From assembly GCF_009659375.1 (NCBI RefSeq), contig NZ_WJQT01000002.1:186001-250000 (forward strand): DNA of 64,000 bases. Direction: 5' to 3'. This document shows, piece by piece, positions 19,073 to 30,100 of this stretch. Source of the stretch: Fundicoccus ignavus. Its GTDB lineage: Bacteria; Bacillota; Bacilli; Lactobacillales; Aerococcaceae. The notes beneath the pieces are model-generated. The model did no database searches and was not told where the DNA came from. It worked only from the letters and a program-made list of their open reading frames with translations. The translations under genes and the position numbers were made by a program. Position 1 is the stretch's first letter, and every line of letters starts with the position of its first letter.

Positions 19073-21670
19073 GTGTCAAACAAAGTGAAAACAACACCAA
19101 TGATGGAACAGTATAATGAAATGAAGGCACAATATCCCGATGCGATATTATTTTTTCGACTAGGTGATTTTTATGAAATGTTTGGTGATGATGCAGTTGA
19201 GGCGGCCAACATTCTAGAAATAACATTAACTTCAAGAAATAAAAAAGCAGAAAACCCAGTACCAATGTGTGGCGTTCCGCATCATTCGGCGACAGATTAT
19301 ATAAAACGACTGGTTGAAGCTGGAAGAAAAGTAGCTGTTTGTGAACAAATGGAAGACCCTAAACAAACAAAAGGCATGGTTAAGCGTGAAGTGGTTCGCG
19401 TAGTGACGCCTGGGACAATTCTGGAAGAAGATGCAATCCCAACCAAAGAAAATAATTATTTAGCAGCGTGTTACTATGCAACGAATAAGTATTATTTGAC
19501 GTTTATCGATGTGTCTACAGGTGAAATTCAATTGACGCATACAGATGATTGGACACAGTTTATTAATGAATTACAAACGGTAGCACCTACTGAAATTGCG
19601 ATAGCTAAGCATCAAGAAGACCTTGAAGCTGTAAAGCAAACACAAGAGACAGTTAAGGCTTATTATTCTTTTTTTGAACAACCAGAGCAAACGGAAACGC
19701 AAATTGCTTGGGAGTTATCAAATGCTTCAGAAGACGAAGGTAATTTGCTTAATTTCCTGTTCGCCTATTTGTATAGTATTCAAAAGCAAGCACTTAATCA
19801 TGTTAAGCCAGTTCATCGCTATGAATTAAGTCAGTTTTTACAAATGAATCATTATGCTAAGGTTCAACTAGAGTTGACGCGATCTTTAAGAACGCAAAAG
19901 CGTAAAGGTAGTCTATTGTGGTTGATCGATCGCACCAAGACAGCTATGGGTGGGCGCTTATTGCATCAATGGTTAGAGAAACCACTGTTAAGAATGGAAG
20001 CATTGGTGACTCGACACCAAAAGGTTGAACAACTTATGAATCACTATTTTGAACGAGTGGACTTAATGGTTAGTTTAAGTAAAATCTACGATTTAGAACG
20101 TTTGGTAACTAAAATCAGTTTAGGTTCAGCAAATGCTCGTGATGTAGATCAGTTGCGTTATTCTTTAGGACAAATTCCTTTAATTAACCAGTTACTTACA
20201 CAAATTAACCAAGGACTTGATGGTGTTTCAAGCGAAATATTTGAATTGTTACCGACATTTGAGGCACTGCACCAACTTATCGATGAAGTCTTAGTTGATG
20301 AACCAGGTATTTCAATTACTGAAGGGAACATTATAAAGACGGGATATAACGAAGAGCTAGATCGTTACCATGATGCATTAGCGAATGGACAGCAATGGTT
20401 GGCAGAGCTGCAGATGAGAGAACGTGAGCTTACTGGCTTAAAGACACTTAAAGTAGGCTACAATAAAGTATTCGGCTATTATATTGAAATTAGTCGACTT
20501 CAAGCAGCACAACTAGAAGACGATCGTTACATCAGAAAGCAAACACTCGCGAATAATGAACGTTTTATTACAGAAGAACTGAAAGAAATGGAAACGACAA
20601 TTTTAAGTGCTCAAGAAAAATCAGTTGATCTAGAGTATCGTTTATTTGTTGAATTAAGAAATAAAATAAATGAATTAATTAGTCCGTTACAATATTTAGC
20701 TAGCCAAGTGGCTGAATTAGATGTCTTATGTAATTTCGCAACAGTAAGTGAAACTGAAGGTTATGTACGTGCGGATTTGACGACAACCAACAAGGATATT
20801 TACTTAAAAGATAGTCGTCATCCAGCTGTGGAAAAATTAATCGGTCAAGCCGCTTTTGTGCCGAATGATTTGACGGTAACACCTGAGCAATCACTGCTGT
20901 TATTAACAGGACCTAATATGTCAGGGAAAAGTACTTATATGCGTCAAGTGGCATTCTGTGTTATTTTAAACCAAATAGGTTGTTTTGTACCAGCAAGAGA
21001 GGCACGCTTACCCTTAATTGATCAAATATTTACACGTATTGGTAGTGCCGACGATATATCGAGTGGACAGAGTACGTTTATGGTGGAGATGATGGAAACC
21101 AATTATGCTATTTCACAAGCGACGGAACGTAGTTTGTTATTATTCGACGAATTAGGTCGTGGAACTGCTACGTTTGATGGGATTGCATTAGCCGAAGCGA
21201 TTCTATATCATATTGCGAATAAAGTAAGAGCAGCAACTATTTTCTCGACTCACTTCCATGAATTAACCGAATTGGATGAGAAAATACCTACAATGAAGAA
21301 CGTGCATGTTGGCGCAACTGAACACGAAGGTGAAGTGGTCTTCTTACATAAAATTTTAGACGGACCAGCAGATAAGAGTTATGGTATTCATGTAGCTAAA
21401 TTGGCTGGCTTACCGCAAACATTGCTTGATCATAGTCAAACGACGTTAACTGAACTAGAAAGCAATGCTTACCGATTAAGACATCCAGATGCTGAACAAA
21501 TGAGTCTGTTTGATCAAGTCGTTGTAGCAGAACCTCTGCCAGAAAAAGTTAATCAACTTGACGAAAACACGCAACAAGTATTAAATGAATTAGAGAAGAT
21601 AGATATAAACCGTATGACGCCATTTGAAGCAATGCAACAACTGCTTGATTGGCAAGCACAACTAAGATAA
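19073..21670 (+). CDS. mutS: DNA mismatch repair protein MutS
   Basis: MutS recognises base mismatches and recruits MutL. The 865-aa protein has the N-terminal mismatch-binding domain with the Phe-x-Glu motif (DFYEMFGDDA), connector, lever and clamp regions, and the ABC-type ATPase with Walker A GPNMSGKST (613-621) and STHFHEL. The start is uncertain: GTG 19073 closely follows AGGTGAGA, while GTG 19085 sits 11 bases after AGAAGG and would give an N-terminus nearer to family length. The gene is second in the ymdB-mutS-mutL-msrB-ruvA-ruvB-queA run. Confidence 0.97.
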   Translation: MSNKVKTTPMMEQYNEMKAQYPDAILFFRLGDFYEMFGDDAVEAANILEITLTSRNKKAENPVPMCGVPHHSATDYIKRLVEAGRKVAVCEQMEDPKQTKGMVKREVVRVVTPGTILEEDAIPTKENNYLAACYYATNKYYLTFIDVSTGEIQLTHTDDWTQFINELQTVAPTEIAIAKHQEDLEAVKQTQETVKAYYSFFEQPEQTETQIAWELSNASEDEGNLLNFLFAYLYSIQKQALNHVKPVHRYELSQFLQMNHYAKVQLELTRSLRTQKRKGSLLWLIDRTKTAMGGRLLHQWLEKPLLRMEALVTRHQKVEQLMNHYFERVDLMVSLSKIYDLERLVTKISLGSANARDVDQLRYSLGQIPLINQLLTQINQGLDGVSSEIFELLPTFEALHQLIDEVLVDEPGISITEGNIIKTGYNEELDRYHDALANGQQWLAELQMRERELTGLKTLKVGYNKVFGYYIEISRLQAAQLEDDRYIRKQTLANNERFITEELKEMETTILSAQEKSVDLEYRLFVELRNKINELISPLQYLASQVAELDVLCNFATVSETEGYVRADLTTTNKDIYLKDSRHPAVEKLIGQAAFVPNDLTVTPEQSLLLLTGPNMSGKSTYMRQVAFCVILNQIGCFVPAREARLPLIDQIFTRIGSADDISSGQSTFMVEMMETNYAISQATERSLLLFDELGRGTATFDGIALAEAILYHIANKVRAATIFSTHFHELTELDEKIPTMKNVHVGATEHEGEVVFLHKILDGPADKSYGIHVAKLAGLPQTLLDHSQTTLTELESNAYRLRHPDAEQMSLFDQVVVAEPLPEKVNQLDENTQQVLNELEKIDINRMTPFEAMQQLLDWQAQLR

Positions 21671-21705
21671 TTTAATGTATAGAGCATGTCAGAGAGGGGG
21701 ATACT

Positions 21706-23685
21706 ATGGGGAAAATTAAACAAATGTCAGAAGCGCTTGCTAACCAAATTGCTGCTGGAGAAGTAGTGGAGAGGCCAGCATCTGTAGTAAAAGAACTCGT
21801 TGAGAATGCAATTGATGCCAATAGCACGGAGATTATGATTGAATTATTAGATGCTGGTATTCAAAGAATACGTGTAGTAGACAATGGAGACGGTATGGAT
21901 GAGACAGACATTCAATTGGCATTTCTTCCGCATGCTACAAGTAAAATCTACACAGTCCATGATTTGTTTAGTATACATTCTTTAGGATTTCGTGGAGAAG
22001 CATTAGCGAGTATAGGTTCCGTTGCAAAAGTTAGAATGGAGTCGACACAAATTGATGATTCAGACACTGAACCTAAAGGATGTTTTGTAGAAGTATCTGG
22101 CTCTAAAATAACTGACCAAGGAATTACCAAGCCGAGAAAAGGCACAACAATTACGGTAGACAGTTTATTTTATAATACACCCGCCCGTTTGAAGCATTTA
22201 AGTAGCATTAAGACTGAATTAAGGCATATACTTAATTTTGTTCAAGATATTGCTTTGTCTTATCCGGCTATTCGTTTTACTTTATTAAATGATAATAATA
22301 AGATTTTCACTTCGTTTGGAAGTGGAAATTTGAAGCAGACGATAGCCAACGTATATCAACCGGTTCTGGCCCGTCAATTAATTGAGATTTTAGCTCGTGA
22401 TAATGATTTTGAAATTTCAGGCTATATTTCACCACCTCAATTAACTCGCACAAGTAAACAATATATACATTGGATAGTCAATGGGCGTACTATTAAGAGT
22501 TTTGCTTTAAGTAATATTCTTGTAAGAGCCTACGGTCGCCAATTGATGATTGGTCGCTTTCCAGTTGCAGTTATAAAGATTGATTTAGACCCACGCTTGG
22601 TTGATGTCAACGTCCATCCGACTAAGCAGACGATTCGGTTAAGTAAAGAAGATGAGTTGGCCACTTTATTGACAGATGCTGTTCAACAAGCGCTAAAGAG
22701 TATCAATCCGGTACCAACAGTGGAAATTGAGGATATCCCTAAGGTTAAAGGACCAGAAATTAAAGTTGAAGAATTACCCCTAAACTTTAGACAAAGTACT
22801 TCATCATCAACTGTGGATGAAACCACTAAAAAACCTAATGTTGCGAATAGTCGATACGATGGTTTAATGGAACAAGTGGCAGCAGTTGAGAGCTCAATTG
22901 CTGACAGACAAAACAATTCTGAAATACAATCGACAGAGTATACTGAAAAGCTAACAGAGGATCAAGTACATGAAGAGAGTCAAAAACTAGCACCAGAATC
23001 GACAGTTGAATCATACCAATCAACAGAGCCGCTTCTTGAGCAAGAGGAAGTAGAACAGAGCGTAAAAGATGATCGTTTAGACTTCAAACATTTACGTTAT
23101 GTCGGGCAAATACATGGTACTTACTTGATCGCTGAAAGTGAAATTGGTTTTTATTTAATTGACCAACATGCTGCCCAGGAACGATTAAGGTATGAAGCAT
23201 TTATGCGTTATGACCCAGATGTATTGATTCAACAGCAACTACTATTTCCGATAGTTTTTACCTTTAGTCAAGCAGAAGTATTACAAGTGGAACAGATGAA
23301 AGCATCTTTTGAACGACTTGGAATATTCTTAGAATCGTTTGGACCAGTTAGTTATCAGTTGGAAAGTTATCCAAATTGGTTGTTGCAAGATGAAGTAGAA
23401 CAAATGGTTTATGATTTAGTCCATTTATTGACGGCACAACCTAATTTAACGATTGCTCAAATTAAAGAAGAGTCTATTATCATGAAAAGTTGTCGAGGAG
23501 CTATCAAGGCGAATCATTATCTTGATGCCGTCCAAGCTAAAGCGTTGATTGAGAGTATGGCTGATTTAGACGATCCTTACCATTGCCCACACGGACGACC
23601 GGTGTTTGTAGAGTTCAATCAGACAACTTTAGAAAAATTATTTAAGAGAATACAAGACCCACATGAAGGAGGTCATCAAAGATGA
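21706..23685 (+). CDS. mutL: DNA mismatch repair protein MutL
   Basis: MutL couples mismatch recognition to strand incision. The 659-aa protein has the N-terminal GHKL ATPase (ENAIDA, DNGDGM, GFRGEAL), a variable linker (about 340-450) and the C-terminal dimer domain. The endonuclease motif DQHA-x2-E-x4-E is intact (486-497), as is CPHGRP (627-632), so this MutL should nick DNA itself, fitting an organism without MutH. A QLLFP stretch near residue 510 resembles a sliding-clamp contact. Start ATG follows AGAGGGGG. Its TGA overlaps the msrB ATG by 4 bases. Confidence 0.97.
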   Translation: MGKIKQMSEALANQIAAGEVVERPASVVKELVENAIDANSTEIMIELLDAGIQRIRVVDNGDGMDETDIQLAFLPHATSKIYTVHDLFSIHSLGFRGEALASIGSVAKVRMESTQIDDSDTEPKGCFVEVSGSKITDQGITKPRKGTTITVDSLFYNTPARLKHLSSIKTELRHILNFVQDIALSYPAIRFTLLNDNNKIFTSFGSGNLKQTIANVYQPVLARQLIEILARDNDFEISGYISPPQLTRTSKQYIHWIVNGRTIKSFALSNILVRAYGRQLMIGRFPVAVIKIDLDPRLVDVNVHPTKQTIRLSKEDELATLLTDAVQQALKSINPVPTVEIEDIPKVKGPEIKVEELPLNFRQSTSSSTVDETTKKPNVANSRYDGLMEQVAAVESSIADRQNNSEIQSTEYTEKLTEDQVHEESQKLAPESTVESYQSTEPLLEQEEVEQSVKDDRLDFKHLRYVGQIHGTYLIAESEIGFYLIDQHAAQERLRYEAFMRYDPDVLIQQQLLFPIVFTFSQAEVLQVEQMKASFERLGIFLESFGPVSYQLESYPNWLLQDEVEQMVYDLVHLLTAQPNLTIAQIKEESIIMKSCRGAIKANHYLDAVQAKALIESMADLDDPYHCPHGRPVFVEFNQTTLEKLFKRIQDPHEGGHQR

Positions 23686-24119
23686 CAGATAAAAATTATA
23701 AAGAAAACATTGAAAAATTAACAGAATTACAATACAAAGTGACTCAAGAAGAATTTACAGAACGCCCATTTTCTGGGGAGTATGATGATTTTTATGAAAA
23801 AGGGATTTATGTTGATATCGTGAGTGGTGAAGCACTATTCTCAAGTTCAGCAAAATATGATGCGGGTTGTGGTTGGCCATCATTTTCTAAACCAATTACT
23901 GGTAGCAGTTTAACGGAACACATGGACAACTCATTGGCTCGTACAAGAACTGAAGTGAGAAGTTCTTCTGCTGATTCACATTTGGGTCACGTTTTTGAAG
24001 ATGGTCCAGAAGAATTAGGTGGTTTACGTTACTGTATCAATTCAGCATCGCTTAAATTCATTCCTTTGGAAGAAATGGATGCGGCAGGCTACAGTGAATT
24101 TAAACAATATGTGGAGTAG
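23682..24119 (+). CDS. msrB: peptide methionine (R)-S-oxide reductase MsrB
   Basis: MsrB reduces methionine-R-sulfoxide in proteins. The 145-aa protein has CGWPSF (Cys63), [17 protein letters not shown] and the catalytic Cys118 in RYCIN. The two CxxC zinc pairs of many MsrBs are absent, as in the B. subtilis enzyme. It overlaps mutL by 4 bases (ATGA) with AAGGAGG inside mutL, so it is translationally coupled to a mismatch repair gene. The gene product is certain; whether the coupling has a physiological meaning is open. Confidence 0.95.
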   Translation: MTDKNYKENIEKLTELQYKVTQEEFTERPFSGEYDDFYEKGIYVDIVSGEALFSSSAKYDAGCGWPSFSKPITGSSLTEHMDNSLARTRTEVRSSSADSHLGHVFEDGPEELGGLRYCINSASLKFIPLEEMDAAGYSEFKQYVE

Positions 24120-24124
24120 CCACT

Positions 24125-24721
24125 ATGTATGAATTTATTGAAGGCGACTTAGTGCACATTCATCCAACTTATTTAGTTTTACAGGCTAATGGAATTGGCT
24201 ATCAATTATATTGTGCTAATCCATATCGTTGGCAGGAATATCTTGCTCAGAAAGTAAAAATATTCGTTGAATTAATTGTTCGTGAAGACTCAATGACATT
24301 ATATGGTTTTAAAGAGTTGAGTGAAAAACAACTGTTTTTAACATTGAATAAAGTGTCTGGCATTGGCCCTAAGAGTGCAATGTCAATCCTTGCTTTAGAT
24401 GATCATCAAGGCTTAGTGGAAGCCATTGAAGCTAGTGATAGTAAATACTTGATGAAATTTCCTGGTGTTGGTAAAAAAACAGCCCAACAAATGATATTAG
24501 ACCTACAAGGTACTTTAGATTTTGCGGAAAACTTTAGTGAGAATAAAGTTGATAATCAAGCAGCTAAGAATAAGCAATTACTTGATGAGGTTTTTGAGGC
24601 GTTATTAGGTTTAGGCTATTCACAAAGAGAAATCAAACGTATTGAAAAACCTTTAGGGGAAGCTGTTTTTGAAACAACTCAAGAAGCATTAAGTATTGCG
24701 TTTAAATTATTGATTAAATAA
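24125..24721 (+). CDS. ruvA: Holliday junction branch migration protein RuvA
   Basis: RuvA binds four-way junctions and loads the RuvB motor. The 198-aa protein has the OB-fold N-domain, two helix-hairpin-helix motifs (VSGIGPKSA and FPGVGKKTA, about residues 75-120) and a C-terminal RuvB-binding domain. It begins 5 bases after msrB and precedes ruvB, forming the usual ruvAB pair. RuvC is absent as in other Firmicutes; RecU, encoded at about 58 kb, is the resolvase of this lineage. Confidence 0.96.
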   Translation: MYEFIEGDLVHIHPTYLVLQANGIGYQLYCANPYRWQEYLAQKVKIFVELIVREDSMTLYGFKELSEKQLFLTLNKVSGIGPKSAMSILALDDHQGLVEAIEASDSKYLMKFPGVGKKTAQQMILDLQGTLDFAENFSENKVDNQAAKNKQLLDEVFEALLGLGYSQREIKRIEKPLGEAVFETTQEALSIAFKLLIK

Positions 24722-24749
24722 ATAAAAATGAATAGGAAGGAGGTTGATT

Positions 24750-25763
24750 ATGAGCGAAGAGCGCATCTTAGATGGAAATTTATTTGAAGATGAGTCTGAA
24801 TTATTAAGTTTACGCCCTCAAAAATTAAGAGAATATATTGGGCAGCAGAAAATTAAAGATGAATTGTCTATCTATATTCAAGCCGCATTGCAAAGAGAAG
24901 AGGCTCTGGATCATGTATTATTGTACGGACCTCCTGGATTGGGAAAAACAACGTTAGCAATGGTAATCGCCAATGAATTAGAAGTGAATGTTCAGACAAC
25001 TAGTGGCCCAGCTATTGATCGACCTGGAGACTTGTTAGCCATTCTCAATGAACTAAGTCCGGGTGATATACTATTTATTGATGAAATTCATCGTCTACCT
25101 AGAGTAGTGGAAGAAGTTTTATATTCAGCGATGGAAGATTATTTTGTTGATATTATCATCGGGCAAGGCCCTTCGGCTCATCCGGTTCATTTTGAATTAC
25201 CTCCTTTTACATTAATTGGTGCGACGACACGAGCAGGAATGCTTTCTCAACCATTACGTGACCGTTTTGGTATTATTTCACACATGGAATATTATCAAAC
25301 TGAAGACTTAAAACTAATTGTTGAAAGAAGTTCACAGGTTTTTTCAACCGAAATTGATGAGTCAGGTGCACAAGAAATTGCGTTAAGAAGTAGAGGGACG
25401 CCTCGTATTGCGAATAGACTGTTAAGACGAGTGCGAGACTACGCCCAAGTAAAAGGGAATGGTCTGATAACCAAAGACATTACGCAAGCTTCGTTAGATA
25501 TTCTAGCAATTGATGATAAAGGTTTGGATACTTTGGATCGTCGTTTGCTCATGACGATGATTGAGCAATATAATGGCGGCCCAGTCGGCATTGGAACTAT
25601 TGCAGTGAATATTGGAGAAGATTTAGAAACAGTGGAAGATATGTACGAACCATTCTTATTACAGAACGGTTTCTTGCAAAGAACACCACGAGGCCGTATT
25701 GTCACACCTTATGCCTATAAACATTTAGGTATGATACATCCTGATACAATGAAAGAGGAATAA
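24750..25763 (+). CDS. ruvB: Holliday junction branch migration helicase RuvB
   Basis: RuvB is the hexameric AAA+ motor that drives branch migration with RuvA. I choose ATG 24750, 6 bases after AAGGAGG (24737-24743), giving 337 aa; an in-frame TTG at 24744 is too close to the ribosome binding site. Walker [10 protein letters not shown] (60-68), Walker B FIDEIHRL, sensor 1 GATTRAG and the C-terminal winged helix (RTPRGR) are all present. queA follows after one base. Confidence 0.97.
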   Translation: MSEERILDGNLFEDESELLSLRPQKLREYIGQQKIKDELSIYIQAALQREEALDHVLLYGPPGLGKTTLAMVIANELEVNVQTTSGPAIDRPGDLLAILNELSPGDILFIDEIHRLPRVVEEVLYSAMEDYFVDIIIGQGPSAHPVHFELPPFTLIGATTRAGMLSQPLRDRFGIISHMEYYQTEDLKLIVERSSQVFSTEIDESGAQEIALRSRGTPRIANRLLRRVRDYAQVKGNGLITKDITQASLDILAIDDKGLDTLDRRLLMTMIEQYNGGPVGIGTIAVNIGEDLETVEDMYEPFLLQNGFLQRTPRGRIVTPYAYKHLGMIHPDTMKEE

Positions 25764-25764
25764 G

Positions 25765-26799
25765 ATGTTAACAACAAAAGATTTTGAATATGATTTACCA
25801 GAAGAATTAATTGCGCAAACACCTTTAAAAGATCGCAGCTCATCACGTTTGCTAGTGGTCAACCGCCAGAACGACGAATTAAAGGATACGCATTTTGAAC
25901 ATATCTTAGATTATTTAAATCCAGGAGATGCACTAGTAGTAAATGAAACACGTGTAATTCCAGCGAGAATTTTCGGTGTAAAACCTGATACTGGTGGGCA
26001 CTTAGAAGTGCTTTTATTAACAAATACCGAAGGAGATAAGTGGGAATGCTTGGTTAAGCATGCTAAGCGTGCAAAAGTAGGAACGGTTATTCATTTCGGT
26101 GATGATGCGCGTTTAAAAGCTACAGTGATTGAAGAATTAACCCACGGTGGGCGCATTATCGAGTTCTCTTATGAGGGTGTTTTTCTAGAGGTATTAGAAT
26201 CTTTAGGCGAAATGCCTTTGCCTCCTTATATCAAAGAAAGATTAGAAGAAGCAGATCGTTACCAGACTGTTTACGCTAAGCAAAATGGTTCGGCAGCGGC
26301 TCCTACTGCTGGTTTACATTTCACACCAGAATTATTAGAAAAAGTGAAGGCAAAGGGGATTCAATTGATTCCTTTAGTTTTACACGTTGGTTTAGGAACA
26401 TTTAGACCTGTTTCAGTAGAAAATTTTGAAGATCATGAAATGCATTCAGAGTATTATCAATTAAGTGAAGAGTCTGCGGCAAGTATTAATAAAGTGAAGG
26501 CCAATGGTGGTAAGGTAGTAGCTGTTGGTACAACTAGTGTAAGAACTTTAGAGACGATTGCAACGGATAATGACGGAGAACTTGTAGCTAGTTCGGGTTG
26601 GACATCGATTTTTATTTCACCAGGCTATGAATTTAAAGTTGTGGATGCCTTAATTACAAATTTCCATTTACCAGCGTCTACATTGGTGATGTTGGTTAGT
26701 GCGTTTTATAATAGAGAATCTGTTCTTGCAGCCTACGAACATGCTGTAAGTGAGCGTTATCGCTTCTTTAGTTTTGGCGATGCAATGTTATTAATTTAA
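25765..26799 (+). CDS. queA: tRNA preQ1 ribosyltransferase-isomerase QueA
   Basis: QueA transfers the ribosyl part of S-adenosylmethionine to preQ1 in tRNA, making epoxyqueuosine. The 344-aa protein shows family blocks throughout: the opening [49 protein letters not shown] and the C-terminal FGDAMLLI. It is the last gene of the repair operon; ruvAB-queA is a conserved Firmicutes arrangement. tgt, its usual partner, is not in the window, nor is a preQ1 riboswitch. Confidence 0.96.
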   Translation: MLTTKDFEYDLPEELIAQTPLKDRSSSRLLVVNRQNDELKDTHFEHILDYLNPGDALVVNETRVIPARIFGVKPDTGGHLEVLLLTNTEGDKWECLVKHAKRAKVGTVIHFGDDARLKATVIEELTHGGRIIEFSYEGVFLEVLESLGEMPLPPYIKERLEEADRYQTVYAKQNGSAAAPTAGLHFTPELLEKVKAKGIQLIPLVLHVGLGTFRPVSVENFEDHEMHSEYYQLSEESAASINKVKANGGKVVAVGTTSVRTLETIATDNDGELVASSGWTSIFISPGYEFKVVDALITNFHLPASTLVMLVSAFYNRESVLAAYEHAVSERYRFFSFGDAMLLI

Positions 26800-26816
26800 T
26801 TACATCATAAAAAAGA

Positions 26817-26848
26817 AAACACCAGCCAAAAAATGACTGGTGTTTTTT
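26817..26848. terminator. bidirectional terminator between queA and the DUF2929 gene
   Basis: Arms AAACACCAG (26817-26825) and CTGGTGTTT (26837-26845) have a T-run on the plus strand and a matching A-run upstream, so the hairpin can end both convergent transcripts. Confidence 0.85.
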
Positions 26849-26859
26849 GATGATATGAA

Positions 26860-27048
26860 TTATGACTGAGATTTGGTTTCGATAGAATTTTTAAGCATGT
26901 TAGCAATAATCACAACACCAACGGCTACAATTAAACCTAAAATAGTCGCGCTAGTGAAATCATAACTTACACTTGTTAATGAGCTTCCTAAATAATAGGC
27001 AACATGCCCTAAAATAAAGCTCCAAAATAAAGTAACGATATACTTCAT
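26860..27048 (-). CDS. yjzD: DUF2929 (YjzD-like) small membrane protein
   Basis: This 62-aa protein has two hydrophobic segments (about 5-22 and 33-52) and the pattern MKYIVTLFW...TSATILGL that I recognise from the YjzD/DUF2929 family of Firmicutes. It has a good minus-strand ribosome binding site (AAGAAGGGA) and its own promoter, so it is a real gene despite its size. The function of the family is unknown. Confidence 0.75.
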   Translation of the reverse strand: MKYIVTLFWSFILGHVAYYLGSSLTSVSYDFTSATILGLIVAVGVVIIANMLKNSIETKSQS

Positions 27049-27069
27049 ATAATCCCTTCTTTCTACAAT

Positions 27070-27098
27070 AGTTTAACAAGAAAAATAAAGATTTACAA
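27070..27098 (-). promoter_or_regulatory. promoter of the DUF2929 gene
   Basis: On the minus strand TTGTAA (27098-27093) and TAAACT (27075-27070) are spaced by 17 bp, about 25 bases before the start codon. It is divergent from dnaE. Confidence 0.55.
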
Positions 27099-27136
27099 TG
27101 ATATCTGCTTTAGGTTAAACAAAATACAACAAATAA

Positions 27137-27145
27137 TGATATGAT
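27137..27145 (+). promoter_or_regulatory. possible extended -10 promoter of dnaE
   Basis: TGATATGAT (27137-27145) is an extended -10 about 45 bases before the dnaE start. No -35 is evident. Confidence 0.4.
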
Positions 27146-27189
27146 TAAGAAGAAAGAAATAGAGGAAGAGTACTCAGGAGGTGTTATTT

Positions 27190-30100
27190 GTGCTATTAAA
27201 TGTAAAAACAGCATATTCTTTGTTAAACAGCACAGCTAACATTCGTAAATATCTGCAAAAAGCTAAACAGAATGGCTATAATGCGATTGGAATTGCCGAT
27301 GAGAATGTTATGCATGGAGCAGTCGAATTTTATCAAGAATGTTTGAAATATAACATTAAGCCGTTAATCGGTTTAACTATTGAAATGGAAGGTTTAGTAA
27401 GGCAAGATAAACAATTTCCTTTTATTGTATATGCTAAAAGTTATGAAGGTTATGGATTGTTGATGAAAATATCACGTAGATTAAATCAACAACCAGTACC
27501 AGTTAAAGAAATTTGGCAGTTACTAAAAGAGCAAGAGAATCACTTAGTTTTAATCAGTGCGGGACGAAGTGGAGAACTAGAACAAGCTCTCATTCATGAC
27601 GACTTGGTGTGGGCTAATCAGATATTAGATTATTGGCGTGACGCATTAGGTGAACAAAATATTTATATGGGTGTTCCTATTTATCCATATAATCCTTTAG
27701 AAATTGACAATATTCTAACTTTTTGTCGCCAGGCTAACCTACCTTTAGTAATAAACCAATTGGTAGATACGATTCAACAAGAAGATGCGTTTAGTTTAAA
27801 AGTATTACAAGCAATCGGTGCTAATGAGCAGCTTGATATTTCTTTAAGAAATATCAGGGGTGGCCATTATATTTATCATGAATCAGAATTAAAAAATTTA
27901 TACACTGAAGCTGGTTTAGAATTCGTAATAAGTGAAACGGAACAATTGATTGAGCAGCTCAATGTGAACATACCACTAGAGCAACAATGGTTGCCAAAGT
28001 ACCTTGCTCCCCATAATTTAAGTTCTGATAACTACTTAAAACAACTTACTCTTGATAGTTTAAAAGCACATGGATATCAAAACGAAACAGTTTATTTGGA
28101 TCGCCTAAAACATGAATTACAAGTAATTCAACAAATGGGATTCAGTGATTACTTCTTAATTGTTTGGGATATTCTATCCTATTGTCATGAAAATAAGATT
28201 CGAGTAGGTCCGGGCCGAGGGTCAGCAGCAGGGTCTTTAGTTAGTTATTTATTGCAAATTACTTTAGTAGATCCGATCGAATATGACTTGCTGTTTGAGA
28301 GGTTTTTGAACCCAGAGCGTTATAATATGCCCGATATTGATATAGATATTCCAGATAATAAACGTGACATTGTCTTACAGTACATTGAAAAGAAATACGG
28401 ACATGAACAAGTGGCGCAAATATGTACCTTCGGAACTTTTGGCGCTAAACAATCAATTCGTGATACTTTACGTGTGCTAGGTTCTGATAGTAAGGAACTT
28501 AAACATTGGTCTAATGCAATTCCGAAAGAATTAGATATCACTTTGGAAAGTGCCTATACTAAATCAGCTACGCTGAGAGACATAGTGGAAAGTTCAGAAG
28601 TTAATCGCCAGAAGTTTCAAGTGGCTTTGACTATTGAAGGGTTACCAAGACATGTTTCAACACATGCTGCCGCGGTAGTTATCAGTGATTTTCCAATTGA
28701 AGAGCAAGTACCCGTGCTTGATCGCCCACAACAAATGCTCATTACACAATTCGCAATGGCGGATGTAGAGCGCATGGGGCTATTAAAAATGGATTTCTTG
28801 GGTTTAAGAAACTTGAAATTATTAGACGATATTTTAACGAATCTCGCCAAAAGTGAAAAGGTAATACTTGAGATTAATAATATTAATATGAACGATGACC
28901 AGACACTGGAAATTTTCCGAAAAGCAGATACAAATGGTGTTTTTCAATTTGAATCCGATGGTATTCGCCATGTCTTACGGAAATTACAACCGGCTTCGTT
29001 CGAAGATATTGTAGCTGTTAACGCATTATTTCGCCCAGGGCCTATGAAACAGATTGATAGTTTCATTCGACGCAAACATGGTGAAGAAAAAATTGAGTAT
29101 TTACACCCCTTGCTAGAAGATATACTCGCTAATACTTACGGCATTATCGTCTATCAAGAACAAGTTATGCAAATCTGTCAAAAAATGGCAGGCTTTTCAC
29201 TCGGACAAGCGGATATTTTACGACGAGCAATGGGGAAAAAGCAAGCAGATATTATGGAAAAAGAACGAGAACATTTTATTGAGGGCGCAAAACAGAATGG
29301 TATTGATTCATCTACTGCTGAAAAAGTTTATCAATATATTTATGAGTTTGCGAATTATGGTTTTAACCGTGCCCATGCAGTCGTTTATTCAACACTAGCT
29401 TACCAATTAGCGTATTTAAAAGTACATTATCCTTTAGAATTTTATCAAGCATTACTTAATAATGGCCGTTCTAATACCACAACTAGTAATCAATACATAC
29501 AAGAAGCTAAGAAAAGGCTCAAGAAAATTAAAAGTGTCGACATTAATACGAGCTTATCAGATTTTTCAATCCATAACAGTCAGATACAAGTTGGCTTTGA
29601 AGCGGTTAAAGGAATGCGTAAAGATTTAATTCAACATATTATTGACGACCGAAATTTATTGGGCAATTATACAGATCTATTGAATTTTCTGCGTCGTTTG
29701 CCGAATAATTATTTGAAAAGTGAATTTGTTCAGCCTTTAATTGATAGTGGTGCATTTGATGGTTTCGGTTATAATCGAGCAACTTTAACCCATAATTTAC
29801 CGAAAATGATTCAAAGTGTTGAATTCAGTGGCCAAAATATTAACCTTTTCGCAGAAATTGAACCCAAAGTAACTTGGATAGAAGAGTGGTCAACGAGTGA
29901 ATTGTTAGAAAAGGAACAGAATGTACTAGGATTCAACTTAGCTGGTCATCCGCTTGATGACTATCAGGGATATATTGAGCACAACACCAATTTAAATACA
30001 CTGAGTGCAGTATTCGAAATGAAACCCAAACAACGTATTCAAGTTCTAGTATTAGTTAAGGAAGTAAGAGTGATTCGGACTAAAAATAATGATTTGATGG

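Noticed and set aside
27190..28100. Loss of metal ligands in the PHP domain of DnaE as a novelty
   Set aside because: The HxHS and DH positions are indeed changed, but a degenerate PHP domain in DnaE is common in lactic acid bacteria.
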